A stretch of 64,000 nt of DNA from contig QEOQ01000180.1 of NCBI GenBank assembly GCA_010279815.1, positions 1,011,293-1,075,292 of the forward strand. The letters are read 5' to 3'. How positions within the stretch are numbered: position 1 is the stretch's first letter; each line of letters begins with the position of its first letter. Shown here piece by piece: positions 45,661 through 57,498 of this stretch. The stretch comes from Brachionus plicatilis. Taxonomy: Eukaryota > Rotifera > Eurotatoria > Ploima > Brachionidae. A program made the translations under genes and the position numbers. The notes under the pieces were generated by a model. The model was not told the origin of the DNA. It saw nothing but the letters and a program-made list of their open reading frames with translations, and made no database searches.

Positions 45661-47220
45661 GATCATTTAAAGTAGATATAAATGGTCATAAAAGAGTAGA
45701 GACAATTAGAATATAAAATCGTCGGGTGGGGATGTCAATTAAAAAAAAAACATTTATCTTTTTCCCCAAAAATTATTCAAATTAATTTTTTTATCTTATT
45801 AGCTTATTAAAGAATTTTTTGCATTTTTTAAAAAAATAATGTTGTTGATTAAAAGTGGAACTTTGGTCGCTAAAAAAGTGACATTGTTCAATTGCTTAAT
45901 TGTTCATTTGTCTAATTTTTCACTGATCATTAAAATAATTTTTTTTAAGCTTTTGAGTTAAGCCGATATAAATTCTAAAATTTTAAATTATTTTTAAGAC
46001 TTAAATTCAAAACTAATAATAAATTTTGAGAATCCAGCATAATATGAGTTAATATAATAATATACTAGAGTAAGATTTATAACATTATTCCGTTACAAAG
46101 GACTATGTATTTTTATGCAAATTGTTAAAATTTTTAAATATTTTAACCACTTATAATGGGAAAATTATCTTTAGAACAGAGTTGTTTAAAAGTCCCAAAA
46201 AAATTCCAAGTCATTAAAAAAAAAATTCCAAGTCCGGACTTGGACTTGACTTAAGACTTGTGACTTTTAAACAACTCTGCTTTAAAATAAATTAATTTAT
46301 AGATTTAAAAATTTAAAAATGAAGCTAAAAAAAATAAACCAAAAATAAATTAAAAAATTTTTAGTTTTTACTCATACTTGAAATGATGAGATCCAATTTT
46401 TGTCTAAAAAAAAATTTTTCAAATAAAAATAATTTGGATAAATGAAAGCTAAGCATCAATTCCATTCTTGTTTAATTTTCACCAAAATCTTCAATTTAAT
46501 TTTAAATTTCAATTTTGCTGATTAATCAAGCAAAAATGAAGTTAAACTTGTTTTTTTTTTGTTTTTGATTACCTTAAAATTTCTTCAAATTTAGTTGTAA
46601 ACAAATATTTTTTAAATTGCAAAATCGGAATTAAATTTTAGAATATTGTATTTTTTCAATTAAAATTTTGATCATTGTCTGGGCCACTAAAATTTTTAAT
46701 TGCTATAAATTGGTGATTGATTAGTACAATGGTCTAAAAACTGCCTATAGTACAATAAATTATAAGACACCTTCAAATTTAAAATAGATTTTGAGCTCAC
46801 ATTTAATGAATTTTTTGCATGTTTTTGCTATCAAATTTTACAAGGTTTTTAATGTTTCCAAATATAAATAAGCAATAATAAAATATTTCTTTGACATTAA
46901 CTAGGGGCTTTTTTAAAATACTAAAAATTTTATTAAAATATATAGTTTCGAATGAATAGCTTTTAATTGAGTAAGGAACAAACAATACTGGCCAATGCAA
47001 AAACAAGATATCAATGGATATGAAATATCTATGCGTTTTCAACTTCATAGATCATTAATTTTCTTTTATGGTTAAAAAGAAAAACAAGAAAGAAAGCTTG
47101 GCTCTTCTTTTTTTAAGAGACATAAATTCTTTTTCCAAAAAATTTCAATCACCTTTGATTTCCATAAGCTTACAAAAAACGAGTTTTCTTACTTATAAAA
47201 TTTTTTAGACCTTTGAATAA
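45661..47220. other. Intergenic with one MITE
   Basis: It contains the 103-bp MITE at 46177-46279 and the 5' flank of the ankyrin gene. A minus-strand open frame at 46803-47048 is Phe/Ile/Lys-rich with no family and is not called. Confidence 0.4.
46177..46279. mobile_element. CAGAGTTG MITE, short copy
   Basis: Ends CAGAGTTGTTTAAAAGTC and GACTTTTAAACAACTCTG are perfect inverted repeats. Flanking 8-mers CTTTAGAA (46169-46176) and CTTTAAAA (46280-46287) differ at one base. The inside has GACTTGGACTTGACTT repeats. Confidence 0.85.
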
Positions 47221-49337
47221 ATGGGTTCCATATTTTGTTCTTATTACATAAACAATCGATTTAGCAGGATCCGCAAGGCGATTGAGAATTCCCAAGTAGA
47301 CAAACTTAAAACTGAATTGCAAAGTTTTGTTAACAAAGAAAATCTAATGAACTTAAGCATCGACACTTATGGCAATACTCCACTTATACTTTCGATCGAA
47401 GCTCGTCAACTGAAAAGCTTTCTCTACCTTCTTGAAGACCTAAATGTTGATCCGAATAAACCAAACGAGTTTACTCTGCTTTCCCCGCTGCACATATGTT
47501 GTCTGAGCTCACCTTTTGATCAAAAAAAAATTGATACCAGCATCCGGCTAAAATCCAGGTCCAGATCTGTAGACAATCTCGATATAAAGACCGGTTCTGA
47601 GATGCAAGATAGCATATTGTCCAACCAAAGCGATGAAGTACTAAACACTAAGAAATTCAGGTCCCAGAATAATTTAATTACAAAACAATTGAGCAAGAAA
47701 ATGCGTATTTATGCGTCAGTGGACTCGGCAATTCACTCAATAGGAACTGATACCAACTCGGATCTAAGAAATATTTCATTAAATCATGTTAAAGTTAATC
47801 AAAGACCTATTAACTCAGACACAATGGCTAAAATGATTGAATCCTTGATAAAAAATGGAGCTGATGTTAACATATTAGCAAAGGTAATTTTTAAAAATAA
47901 AGAAAAAAATTTTTTTCACTTAAATTACTAAATATTTTTAGGGTAGAAATAATCAGTTTTAAATTATAAATTTATCTCAAAAATATAACAAAAATTTTTC
48001 TTTTTTAATTAATTTTTTGTAACAATCAAGGATTTTATTTAAGTATTTAAGGAGTAATATAAATCAGAATTTTTCTCTAAATATTTTTTAGTAAATTAAA
48101 AATTTTTGATAATTTTAAACTTGAAATTTTTTTTATTTTCAAATGGTCCAGAAATGTGATCGCTTCATTCTGAAAATAAATTAGTTCAAAAAATTTCAGT
48201 GATTCTCAGGAATGAAATTAATTAGAATTCTTCTTAATGGATTGCAAAAAACACAAAAATTTAAATTGATGTAATAACTTTTATGGGTTAAGCAAAAATT
48301 CTCCAAATTGGAACATTTTTCAGAACTAATTTATCTCATCTTTTTTAAAAGTTATTTAAATAAAGCAGAATTGAAGCCATTGAATTTAAAAAGAGCTTCA
48401 CTTCCCCCATTTCATCAAACCTACAGTAAAAAATCTAAATTTCAAAACATATTAAGTGTTTTTGGTATTTTATATATCAGTGTTTATTTAAAAAATATAT
48501 TACTATTTAAAAAATTGAACTTTACTTTGAGGCCTTGAAATTTATTTATATTTAAATTAAATTTATTAGGTTAACAGAATTACCAGAATGCCTGGCTTTG
48601 AATTTGTTCGGCACGCGAGCCCTTTGCATGTAGCAGTGTACAATAGAAACGTAACAGCAATTAATTTACTAATCAAACATGGCTGTAATGTGAACCAGTG
48701 TGATCCAATATCAAAAATGACACCACTGCATATGGCATGTCATATGTCCAAGCTGGAACTGGTAAATGCTTTACTTGAGTCAAAGTCAATTGATGTAGAA
48801 CTAAGATCCAAAAATGGCTTTAATTGTTTGCATTGGCTTGCTTTTAGTGATAATAATGAGAACACTTTTGGCATCGCAATGCTGTTGTTATCTAACTTGA
48901 TCCGAAAATATGAGTCAATGTATGCGAGTAATTCAAGTGATTTTATAAATGTGTGTGATAAGAAAATTAGAAATTTTGTCAATCAAGTCGGAGTAGAGCT
49001 AGATCAGACTCCCTTAATGCTGGCATGCTTGAAAAATAAAGTCAACCTTATCAAAATTTTACTTGATTATGATGCAGTAATTGATGTCAAAGACAAGAAT
49101 GGTAATTCAGCGTGCGATTATGGCAAGACAAATGAGTCATGCGTGTATCTATTGAATTCATTTTACAAATTTAGAAAGATAACAATGAAAAAAGTTAAAA
49201 AATGCGAAGAAAACAACAATTTGATAAAGGAAATTAAGGAAAAATTTGGTGAATCGAAAAAAAAATTAAAACAAAATTCGTTGAGCTCATTGAATGATGA
49301 CAACTCAGAAGCCAATGTGTACAAAACGACCTTTTAG
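47221..49337 (+). CDS. Ankyrin-repeat protein, possibly N-myristoylated
   Basis: Exon 1 is 47221-47883 and exon 2 is 48570-49337. The 686-bp phase-0 intron is by far the longest in the window, and the product is 476 residues. Ankyrin repeats are seen at about 48-95 (YGNTPLILSIEARQ, LLSPLHICCLSS), 230-305 (ASPLHVAVYNRNVTAINLLI, MTPLHMACHMSKLELVNALL, FNCLHWLAF) and 360-400 (QTPLMLACLKNKVNLIKILL). Between the first two groups is a Ser/Arg-rich insert (residues about 105-200, e.g. RLKSRSRSVDNLD). The C-terminus is Lys-rich. The N-terminus MGSIFCSYY could be myristoylated at Gly2 and palmitoylated at Cys6, suggesting membrane attachment. It is probably an adaptor; no enzymatic domain is seen. The ATG lies 12 nt after an acceptor (47207-47208). 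AATAAA is at 49534-49539. Confidence 0.85.
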
Positions 49338-51931
49338 ACAAATTAAGTTTTTTGGCAATTAAATTTTTTAAATATAAAAATAATTAGTATTAAAATTTGT
49401 TCAATGAAAAACTTCAGAAAATTTGACATCAACTAAAAAATTTAGCTGATTCAAAGAAAATTATTTGGTATTGTATTTTATTTATAATTTTTTTTTATGA
49501 ATTAATTTTGTGTTGTTTTTTTCGGCTCTAGACAATAAAATAATTTGGCATAATAGCATTCTTAATTTTTAATTATTGTGAATTTAAATCCAGGCGACAG
49601 TTTTATTGATGAAGAAGAATCATTTTTTTTGTTTAATTTTAATGTATCAAAATTAATTCTTTATTCTTTAAAATATCTAACTTGTAATAATTGGTGAATT
49701 TCATTTCTACTCGGAAAATTTTTCTATAAGGAACAATTTAGTACTGTAAAATGTTTAAACTTTGCTCTGCTTTGCTTAAACATTAAGCATTTTAAAGTAG
49801 AAAATTGTTCCTTGTATTAAAAAAAATTTTAAACTTTTCCGAACTAAAAAATTCGATTTAAAATTAATTTCACAGCCCCTAATTATTACAATTAAATTTT
49901 AAAAAAAAGTTGAATAATCCTTAATAATTGCTATACGCAGTGGTGTTTGATCTATGTTTTTTGCGTTATTTTATATGAAATCGCTAATCTTTGCTTATAA
50001 TAAAGGCTAATACCAATAGTACCAAAAATTTATCGATATTTTCAAAAGGTATCATTTTAGATTTTTTTTCTGATAATGCAAAAATATTTTGTTTAAATTT
50101 TTCTCTCATTTTGAATGAAATTACTCCTTTGTTCAATATTGGAGTCTCATTAACTGAAACATAACAGCTTGATTTTATGAGCCTTCGGTCTGCATTAAAA
50201 TTAAGTTTTCAACGTTATTATTCACCATTAAAGCTCGAGGTTTTAGGCAAAAATTAAAAATAAAATAATGATTTTTCTGTTTTTTATTTGAATTCAATTT
50301 GTAGCACTTGATCAGATTCATAATTAAAAATAAATATTTTAATTTTTCCTAAAAATCTCGAGTTTAAATGATGTTAACGTAAAATACTTGGTTTTAATAG
50401 GGATCAAAGGCTTAAAACACGTTTTGATCATGTGGTGTGATTACATCTATTGCCAATGACGTCATAAATATCTAGTATGTAACTTTAAAGTGCTGTATAT
50501 ATTATGTTTCTTTCATGTACTTCTTGTGTCCTTTTTTTTAATTTTTAATTTTTAAAATCATATATTTAGTAAATATAATAAAACCTTTTAACCAACCAAA
50601 ACTTTTATGTGCTTTATGTACTTTATTCCATATAATTTAGCAAAGAAAACATTCCATTATTTATACTTTAAGGTAATTTAGTGAATCTAGTAAAAACTTG
50701 TAACCAACCCATACTTTTATTGATTTTATAAAAAAATGATTGATGAAAAAACAAGTTAAATAAAGCTAATCATTAAATTAATAGAACCAGCCAGGAATAA
50801 TCTGATAAGTGTTACATAAAGGATTGCATACTAGGCATTAATTACATTGGTTCATATGGTGTAAAGTGCAAAAAAGAACATAAAAGTCTAAGTGAGCCAG
50901 GAATAATTTAGTAAAAGAACAAAGCAGCTATCGAAAATTCATTATTTTACATGGTCAGTTCATGACTTCAATTTTCAAACAAAAGTATCAGCCGACATAA
51001 AGGATATACTGTATCTTCCAGCCAAATTTTTTTTAAAAATTTTTTCCATTAAAAAAAATTGACTCTGTTATTAAAAAAATGACCATACTAGTTTTTACTA
51101 GCGTCATTGACAATACCTCTGTAAAAAAAAGATAAATTTTATGAAATTTTTGATTTTTTGTAATAAAGAAATAAATAAATTATGTTTTTAAAATTTTGAT
51201 TAGATGAAGAAATTTTGATTTTATCTAAAGGAATGAAGCGAATGTTTCCGGTCTTAGCATTTTTGATATGTTGTTACGGGATAAAAAATATGTATAAAAA
51301 AGTATCTTTGAAAATTTTTGAGTAGGGGATTTTTTACTCCAGAGGCTCTTAAAGACAAACACCTTTATTTTGTTTAATTTAGTTTATTTTAATAAATCTA
51401 TAAAAGTTACCAAAAAATAAATTTAGTTCTCGGATTCCTCAAAGAAATTTGTTATAATAGAAAACTTTTTTCCAGAGAAAAAAAAGTATCCATATCACTT
51501 TTGTAGAACTAAAAGAAAGATTTCCAACTAAAATGTGCTAAAATTTTGACTGATTATAAAGCATGAAAAAGTCAAGTATATTGTAAAATGGGGATATTAT
51601 TTTACATGTAAAGCGGGTGACAATTTTTGATAAGTGTTTTTTTTCCTCATTAACATTATATGTCTTAAATTCTTTTTAAATGCTTATATAAAAGAGTGTC
51701 CGTAGAATAAACAGGTTTTTTTTGTTTGATATGTGCTTATCTTTTTGAGGTTGAAAAATGACTTTAAAATAATCCAGGGGCAATTAGTGAGATTAGTGAA
51801 TTTGAAATTGGTCTTTATGGGTGTGTCAAAATCTTGGGTCAAATTTGGTGTCTGAGGCATATTACATATTTTCCATAAATTATTGCCCGATATCCTTTTA
51901 TTACTAAAATTAAATTCCAAAACTAAAAAAA
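49338..51931. other. Intergenic with one small foldback
   Basis: It holds the 3' UTR of the ankyrin gene and the inverted-repeat element at about 49682-49891. The rest is AT-rich, and I find no gene. Confidence 0.35.
49682..49891. mobile_element. Small foldback element
   Basis: Outer ends TTGTAATAATTGG and (inverted) TTGTAATAATTAGG match, and an inner hairpin pairs AAGGAACAATTTAGTACTGT with its near-complement at about 49788-49812. The centre is CTTTGCTCTGCTTTGC. No clear target duplication. Confidence 0.5.
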
Positions 51932-52188
51932 TTTATTATTTTTTTTCTAATTGTGCAAAAATTTTTTCTTTAAAGAGTACAATATTGAATAAATTTGTAC
52001 AAAAGAATTCTTGGCTTTGCAAAAACTCTGCAATTTTCTGTAAAATGCACACCATCAAAAAATACTTGATTAAAATATGCAATAAATTGCAGAGTTTTTG
52101 CAAAGCCAAGAATTCTTTTGTAAAAATTTATACAATATTGTACTTTTTAAAGAAACAATTTTTGCACAATTGGAAAAAAAATTATTAA
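51932..52188. mobile_element. Foldback MITE sharing a core with the 2.5 kb element
   Basis: Two inverted arms of about 105 bp (51932-52033 and 52083-52188) share TTGTGCAAAAATT, AGTACAATATTG, ACAAAAGAATTCTTGGCTTT and GCAAAAACTCTGCAATT. The last block also occurs in the arms of the element at 2496-2850, so they may be related. The loop contains TGTAAAATGCA as in that element. Confidence 0.75.
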
Positions 52189-54276
52189 GTTTTTTATTTT
52201 TTGTACTAAAATTTCACATTGCCATAGGGTTTTTTTGTGTGAACAAAAGTTGTGTTTAAGTTTATAGATTTTTAGTATCGAACTTTGTAAGAAATTTTGA
52301 TTAATTATTGAACCGATCTATTTTCTAATAATTTTTTTTAATAATTAAAAAACATTAATAGGAATATGAAGCACAAAAAACGATTATCCGAGCTTTGAAT
52401 ATTTAACCTCACAAAGAAAGACTTTTTTCTTCAAATATTTTCAGTATTTAATTTCATTATTTTTAATGAATGGCTTGATTTTTGACTCTTTACCTTACTT
52501 TTTAGTTTACAGTGCTGATTTGATACTAGGTATTTTGTAATTTACATATGTAAGAAAAGGTTAAATTACGAAAAATTACGTAAAAACAAAAATGCCATAA
52601 TTTAGGCCATTTATAACTTTTTACAGCAAGTTAAACAAATTAAAAAAAAATTGGGAAAAAAAATTACCCGATTTTTACATAAATTCTCGAAAAAACGAAT
52701 TTGAAACGGTATAAATTAAAATTTTATAAAATAGTATGAAACTTATTCCAAAAAGATCTTTGGGAACAGGATTTGTCTCTTCAACATAACAAATATTTAA
52801 AAATTCGAGCAACTTCATGCTAGTTTTTAGATTTTTAACTGCATTTGGAATTTTACACAAATATTTATCTCATTGCCATTATTATACGAAAATTTTTATT
52901 TTAGTTTCTATCATTCATTTCCACTGCCAAAAAACAGCATATCAAGTGCATCTTTATTAAATGATTTATTACTAGATAATAACTTTTATAACAATTTTAA
53001 ACCTTTAAATGACAAAGGCAATAGAGTGGCAAAAGAATATAATTTTCTTGTAAAATTCTTTCTTAAAAAGAATCTGAAATTTAATTTTTATTTAGAAATA
53101 AATCAAAACAATTAATCTGCAAATATTTACAGTAATTACATTTTAAGTTATTACTTCGAAAAATATTCTAAATTATGATTAAGTGAAAATAAAAATAACT
53201 TAAAGTAAATTTGGTATCAATTTAATTCTAAACAATTTTTCATAAAACAATAATGTTTTTTTTTCTTTAAATGCAAGTAATTTAAATAAAGTTTGTACCT
53301 GTTTTTCTTTTCAAGCTTTAGTAACTCAATCAATAGATACAAACTAGTTCTTATTCTCTGAAAGGATAATTGTTTGCCATCGATGAAAAAATTTAGTGAA
53401 TTTAACAAAAAAAACTAAAACAAGTCTACTGGTTTATTGAAGCTTTGAGTTATTTAGTTGAAAAGAAGAATCATAAAAAATTTAAATCAATTTCAAAATT
53501 AAAAAAAATACTAAAATTTTTTTTGTCTTCAAACTTAAATAGATTCATCAAAAAAACTATAGGTCTGCACATAGCTCACTTCCACGGATGACCCATCGGT
53601 AATGCCTCCCCTCAATCTTACTCTCTTCGTTGTTTAGCACTTCTCTTCTTTCTCTTATCTGCTTCTCTAGCTTTCTCTTGCACATTTTTCGATCTGGGCA
53701 TATATAAAATTTTTAAATTTAGAACATTTTTTTGAATTTTTGTAATAAAATGAAAAAATTAAGTAAAAAATTAATCTAGGTTTGGAAATCTTTTTATTGA
53801 AAATAAAGCGATGCTTTATGTATCAAATTTAAATACTGAACATTTAAAATTACGATTCGGTTTTTTGGCTTATTAAAAATAAGCGAATTTATATTTTTAT
53901 TGGAATTTTAACACTTTTATTCTTATTATAATATTAATTTTCAAGGAAGAAAAGTGAAATTTTTTTTAAAATAAATAAAATATTGTCTTTAATTCAAAGA
54001 CTTTTAAATAAATCAAAAAGAAAAATATTTATTTAAAAAATAATGTTTTATTTAAAAAGTTAAAAACAATAAAACTTCTGGCAAACTTTTTTAGCGAATC
54101 TTTTGTCGTATTTAAAAATAAGCAATTTAAAAAAAATGTCTTGAAAACCGTCTTTTTTATACCTGGAACGTCACTTTTAGTAGGGGAAAAAAATTTAAAC
54201 TGCCTGTTTAAGGCGGATAAAAACCGGCAAAACACTGTTTGGGTTCGTCTGCCTTAATGTTCGGGCATGCTCGATG
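52189..54276. other. Intergenic, no confident gene
   Basis: AT-rich. Open frames at 52675-52860 (minus) and 52873-53115 (plus) show no motif and are not called. A less AT-rich island at about 53560-53702 contains a tiny basic minus-strand frame (described separately). Confidence 0.3.
53618..53701 (-). pseudogene. Tiny basic open frame, possible transposon N-terminus shred
   Basis: A 27-residue frame (starting MPRSKNVQEKAREADKRKK) is Lys/Arg/Glu-rich and lies in a patch of noticeably higher GC. Repeated 'KAREADKRKK' motifs occur at the N-termini of some transposon proteins, but this is too short to assign. Confidence 0.2.
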
Positions 54277-54462
54277 TCAAACAGGGTAGTGCCGCATTGG
54301 AATAAGTTGCCAGAAAATGTAGTAAAATCAAAGCCAACAGGTAGCTTCAAAGCGGCGTTAGATAGATTCAATGGAATCGGCTGCTTCAACTCTACACTGC
54401 TAGATGGTTGTGATGGGCACTCTACATGATAGGTGTCGCAGCAAGAACTACTACTACTAAAA
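54277..54462 (+). pseudogene. LINE ORF2 C-terminus with (ACT)n tail
   Basis: An uninterrupted plus frame (stop at 54427-54429) reads SNRVVPHWNKLPENVVKSKP then GSFKAALDRFNG. This matches the conserved LINE tail 'NRVV..WN.LP..VV.A...SFK..LD.F'. It ends in a (CTA)n run at about 54449-54460, the expected 3' tail. The upstream part is missing, so it is a 5'-truncated insertion. It retains more intact coding sequence and higher GC than the other relics. Confidence 0.75.
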
Positions 54463-55190
54463 ATAAATTTAAAATTAAAAATTAATCTAACAATTTTAAA
54501 ATAAAAATAAATATATGAAATATCAATTTTGAAACCTTTAACATCACTTTTATAGAATGAAATTTATTTAAAAATAGCTTTAGACAATAGTAGTTTGTTA
54601 TTAGACGAAGGTTAAATGACATTATTATCTAAAAGCCAAAAGCAATTTTTTAATATCTTTACTATTTAATTTCTTCAAAACAATTACAAATAAAAAGTTA
54701 TTTAAAAAAAAACGATTCTTTGCATAAAAATTCAAGGATAAAACAAAGAAATATTCTCTTGAAATTATGATATTTAAAATAAAACGAAATTTTTATCATT
54801 TTTATGTGTTTATTTTGTGAAATAAGTAATTTTATTTTCCTTGAAATTCAATCTAATGAGGATTAATCGTATTAAAAGTCTATGATAGACATTTAATACT
54901 TTAATCCATATAAAGTTTATATTGATTAATGATTTAATTTCTTTTTTTTAAACTTTTCATTACTTACAAAGAATAATAAATGTAAATCAGACATTAATTA
55001 ATTGTTTTGATTGTAGCAATAAGTTTTTAATAAAAATTGAGCAAAAACTCTCATGATCCTTCAAAATATCAAATAATGTTTAGGATTTAAAAATCAAATC
55101 TGAAATATGTTGTTTACAAAATTTTTAACAAAAATTCTTCTTTTGATTAATTTTAGACTGAATTAAACAAAATAGGAATCCAATATTTTT
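54463..55190. other. 5' flank of ADGF copy 2
   Basis: AT-rich. A splice acceptor-like AATTTTAG ends at 55156, 34 nt before the first ATG of ADGF copy 2. No other feature. Confidence 0.4.
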
Positions 55191-57151
55191 ATGCAGATAA
55201 CTATGAAAATATTAATTACAGTTGTTTTTTTAATTAATTTATTAAATGTATTACTGAGTTTGCCTTTACCATTTAATCAATATGCTTACATGGAAGCCCG
55301 AAACAACCTAACTGCTAAAATAATCAATCTAAATGACAAAGAAAGATTTGTTAACATTTACATGGAAAAGCTTAAATTTGAGGAGTTTGGCCAAACAGCT
55401 GATTACTTTTATCCTTCTCGACCGATCGAGACCGAACTGGCCAACGTAACATCAAGAAATATTTACAAATTTCTGAACAAGCTGCCCAAAGGCGGTAATT
55501 TACACATTCATGAATTTCAAATGTTAAATAGAAAGAAATTCCTGGAAATTGTTTTTAGCCGAGAGCCCGAGTTTAGCTGGCTTCATATATGCGACAAAGA
55601 CAACAATCCAGATTGTGCTCCTAGTTCATCGGAGTGTAAGTGTACTAGCTATTTTTTGAGCTACTTTGCCAAAGATGCTCCAAAAGGTTGGATTCCAGTC
55701 AAAGGCTCAAATTGGACAATAGAAAAAATAATTGAAAAGACCACACTGACAGGCATTTTGAATGGATTGGATGAAAAAATCTATCCAACAGACTCAAAAG
55801 GTAGATGGTTAGCAGCAAACAAATATGGTGTGTTTGGTTTTTACTCTGACTTGACAAAATACAATCGAACTAGATTCGATTATCTAAAAGCATGCTTGGA
55901 CTTGTCACTGGAAGAAAATGTGCAACTAGTTGAATTCAGGCGCTCTAATTTTGGTGGTCTGTATTATCTTGACAATAATTTGGACAAAGTGTACATTCAG
56001 CCAGAGGAAGAGCTGGAAATGTTGACAGAATTTAAAAAAAATTATATTAGAGAAAATCCACAGCTCATTGACTTTGTGTTTGTTATCTATGGATCTAGAA
56101 GCCGATCCAGAAGTGACATTAACTCAACTTTGGAGACAAGTTTGAGACTACAATCAAAATTTCCTCAAATGATCCGCGGGTTTGATTTAGTAGGTGAAGA
56201 AGATCAAGGCCATACACTTTTGTTTCATAGTGATACTTTGATGCGAGGATTCAACTACAGTCAATCGAGCAATGGAACATTTAATTTGATTTTTCACACA
56301 GCCGAGACCAACTGGCCCGAGGACATGGAACCAGCTAAATTTGGCGACGCAGTGTCTACTTTGAACAACATTTACGACTCAATTATTCTAAGAACAAGCC
56401 GTGTAGGACACGGAATCGGTCTTATCAAGCATCCTGAATTGTACCAATATTTGATCGAAAGAGGCATTGCCATTGAGGCATGTCCTGCTAGCAATCAAAT
56501 TTTGGGTAAATATTTTAAAAGTTGATTTAATTTTTTTAAATTTTTTTATTTAAAAAAGGCTATGTGTCAGATTTAAGAAATCATCCGGCTATAAATTTTT
56601 TCCGAAGTGGAATACCAATTGTTTTGGCTGGTGATGATCCGGGAAGCTTTGGCTACAACGATTTAACAGTGGACTACTATTTGGCCTACATGGCTTGGGG
56701 TCTTGATTTGTACGACTTGAAAATCATAGCCAATAATTCGATCAAGTATAGTTCGATTCCGCATGAATTGAAAAAAATAGGATATGAAAAATTTGAGAAT
56801 CAATGGCAGAAATTTATTGACCAAGTATATACCAGTGTTTGTTTTAGAGCTAGAGCTATATGGTATTCATTTAACATAAATGTTTCTAATCTATTGCCAT
56901 CTTTTGGTCCTGCCAACAAACAGGTCGAATTGAGAATATTTGGAATTGGTTTCGAAAAAGCAATATGTCAAAAAATAGCTTGTTTATTCGATGATATTCA
57001 AACTGAGGCTAATATGATAGGAATTGGTGAAATTCAATGCAAAACGCCCATTCTTAATCTCAATAGTTCAGAATCAGTTTATGTTGGAATACAAATTGGC
57101 AATACAACTTATCAAACTCGCTTCTCATTTAAATTCTTAATCAACACATAA
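55191..57151 (+). CDS. Adenosine deaminase-related growth factor (ADGF/ADA2), copy 2, secreted form
   Basis: Exon 1 is 55191-56505 and exon 2 is 56559-57151. The 53-bp phase-1 intron is at the same place as in copy 1, and the product is 635 residues. Met5 (55203) aligns with the start of copy 1 and may be the true start. A signal peptide (MKILITVVFLINLLNVLL) is present, then the same ADGF dimerisation and deaminase core. Zinc and catalytic residues are His105, His107, His369, Glu372 (HTAET), His407 and the Asp pair in AGDDPGSFG. From 55310 to 56795 the DNA is almost identical to copy 1, with one amino-acid change (Ala for Thr in EPAKFGD). After KKIGYEKFE the two proteins diverge strongly. This copy ends at KFLINT without the hydrophobic tail, so it is probably freely secreted. 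AATAAA is near 57182. Confidence 0.9.
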
Positions 57152-57498
57152 TTTAAAAAAATTTTTTTTAAGAATTTATTAAATAAAAATAAATTAAATT
57201 GTCAATATACATTCTAAACTTGACTAAAAGGATCACGCTCTTTAAACAACACTTTAATTCAAATTTATTAAATTTATTCAATAAAATTTATGAATTTTTG
57301 GGAAAGATTTTAAAATTTTAGCAAAAAAAATATTAATAACAGTTTAAATCAGCTCCTAGAATATTTCCTTGCGAAGAAGTTTTACTAGGAAGACTTCTAG
57401 TTAAATTGATCTTTAAATCTCGCAAAAAACTTAATTTATTAACTTAAAATAAAATTTTTCAATTCAAAATAAATTATAAAAATTGTATGAATATTCAA

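Noticed and set aside
48308..48538. A 76-codon open frame inside the ankyrin gene intron
   Set aside because: It has no splice sites that keep the ankyrin frame and no motif; direct joining of 47883 to 48570 restores the ankyrin reading frame cleanly.
52675..53115. Minus (52675-52860) and plus (52873-53115) open frames
   Set aside because: Composition follows the local AT bias, and there is no motif, start context or splice support.
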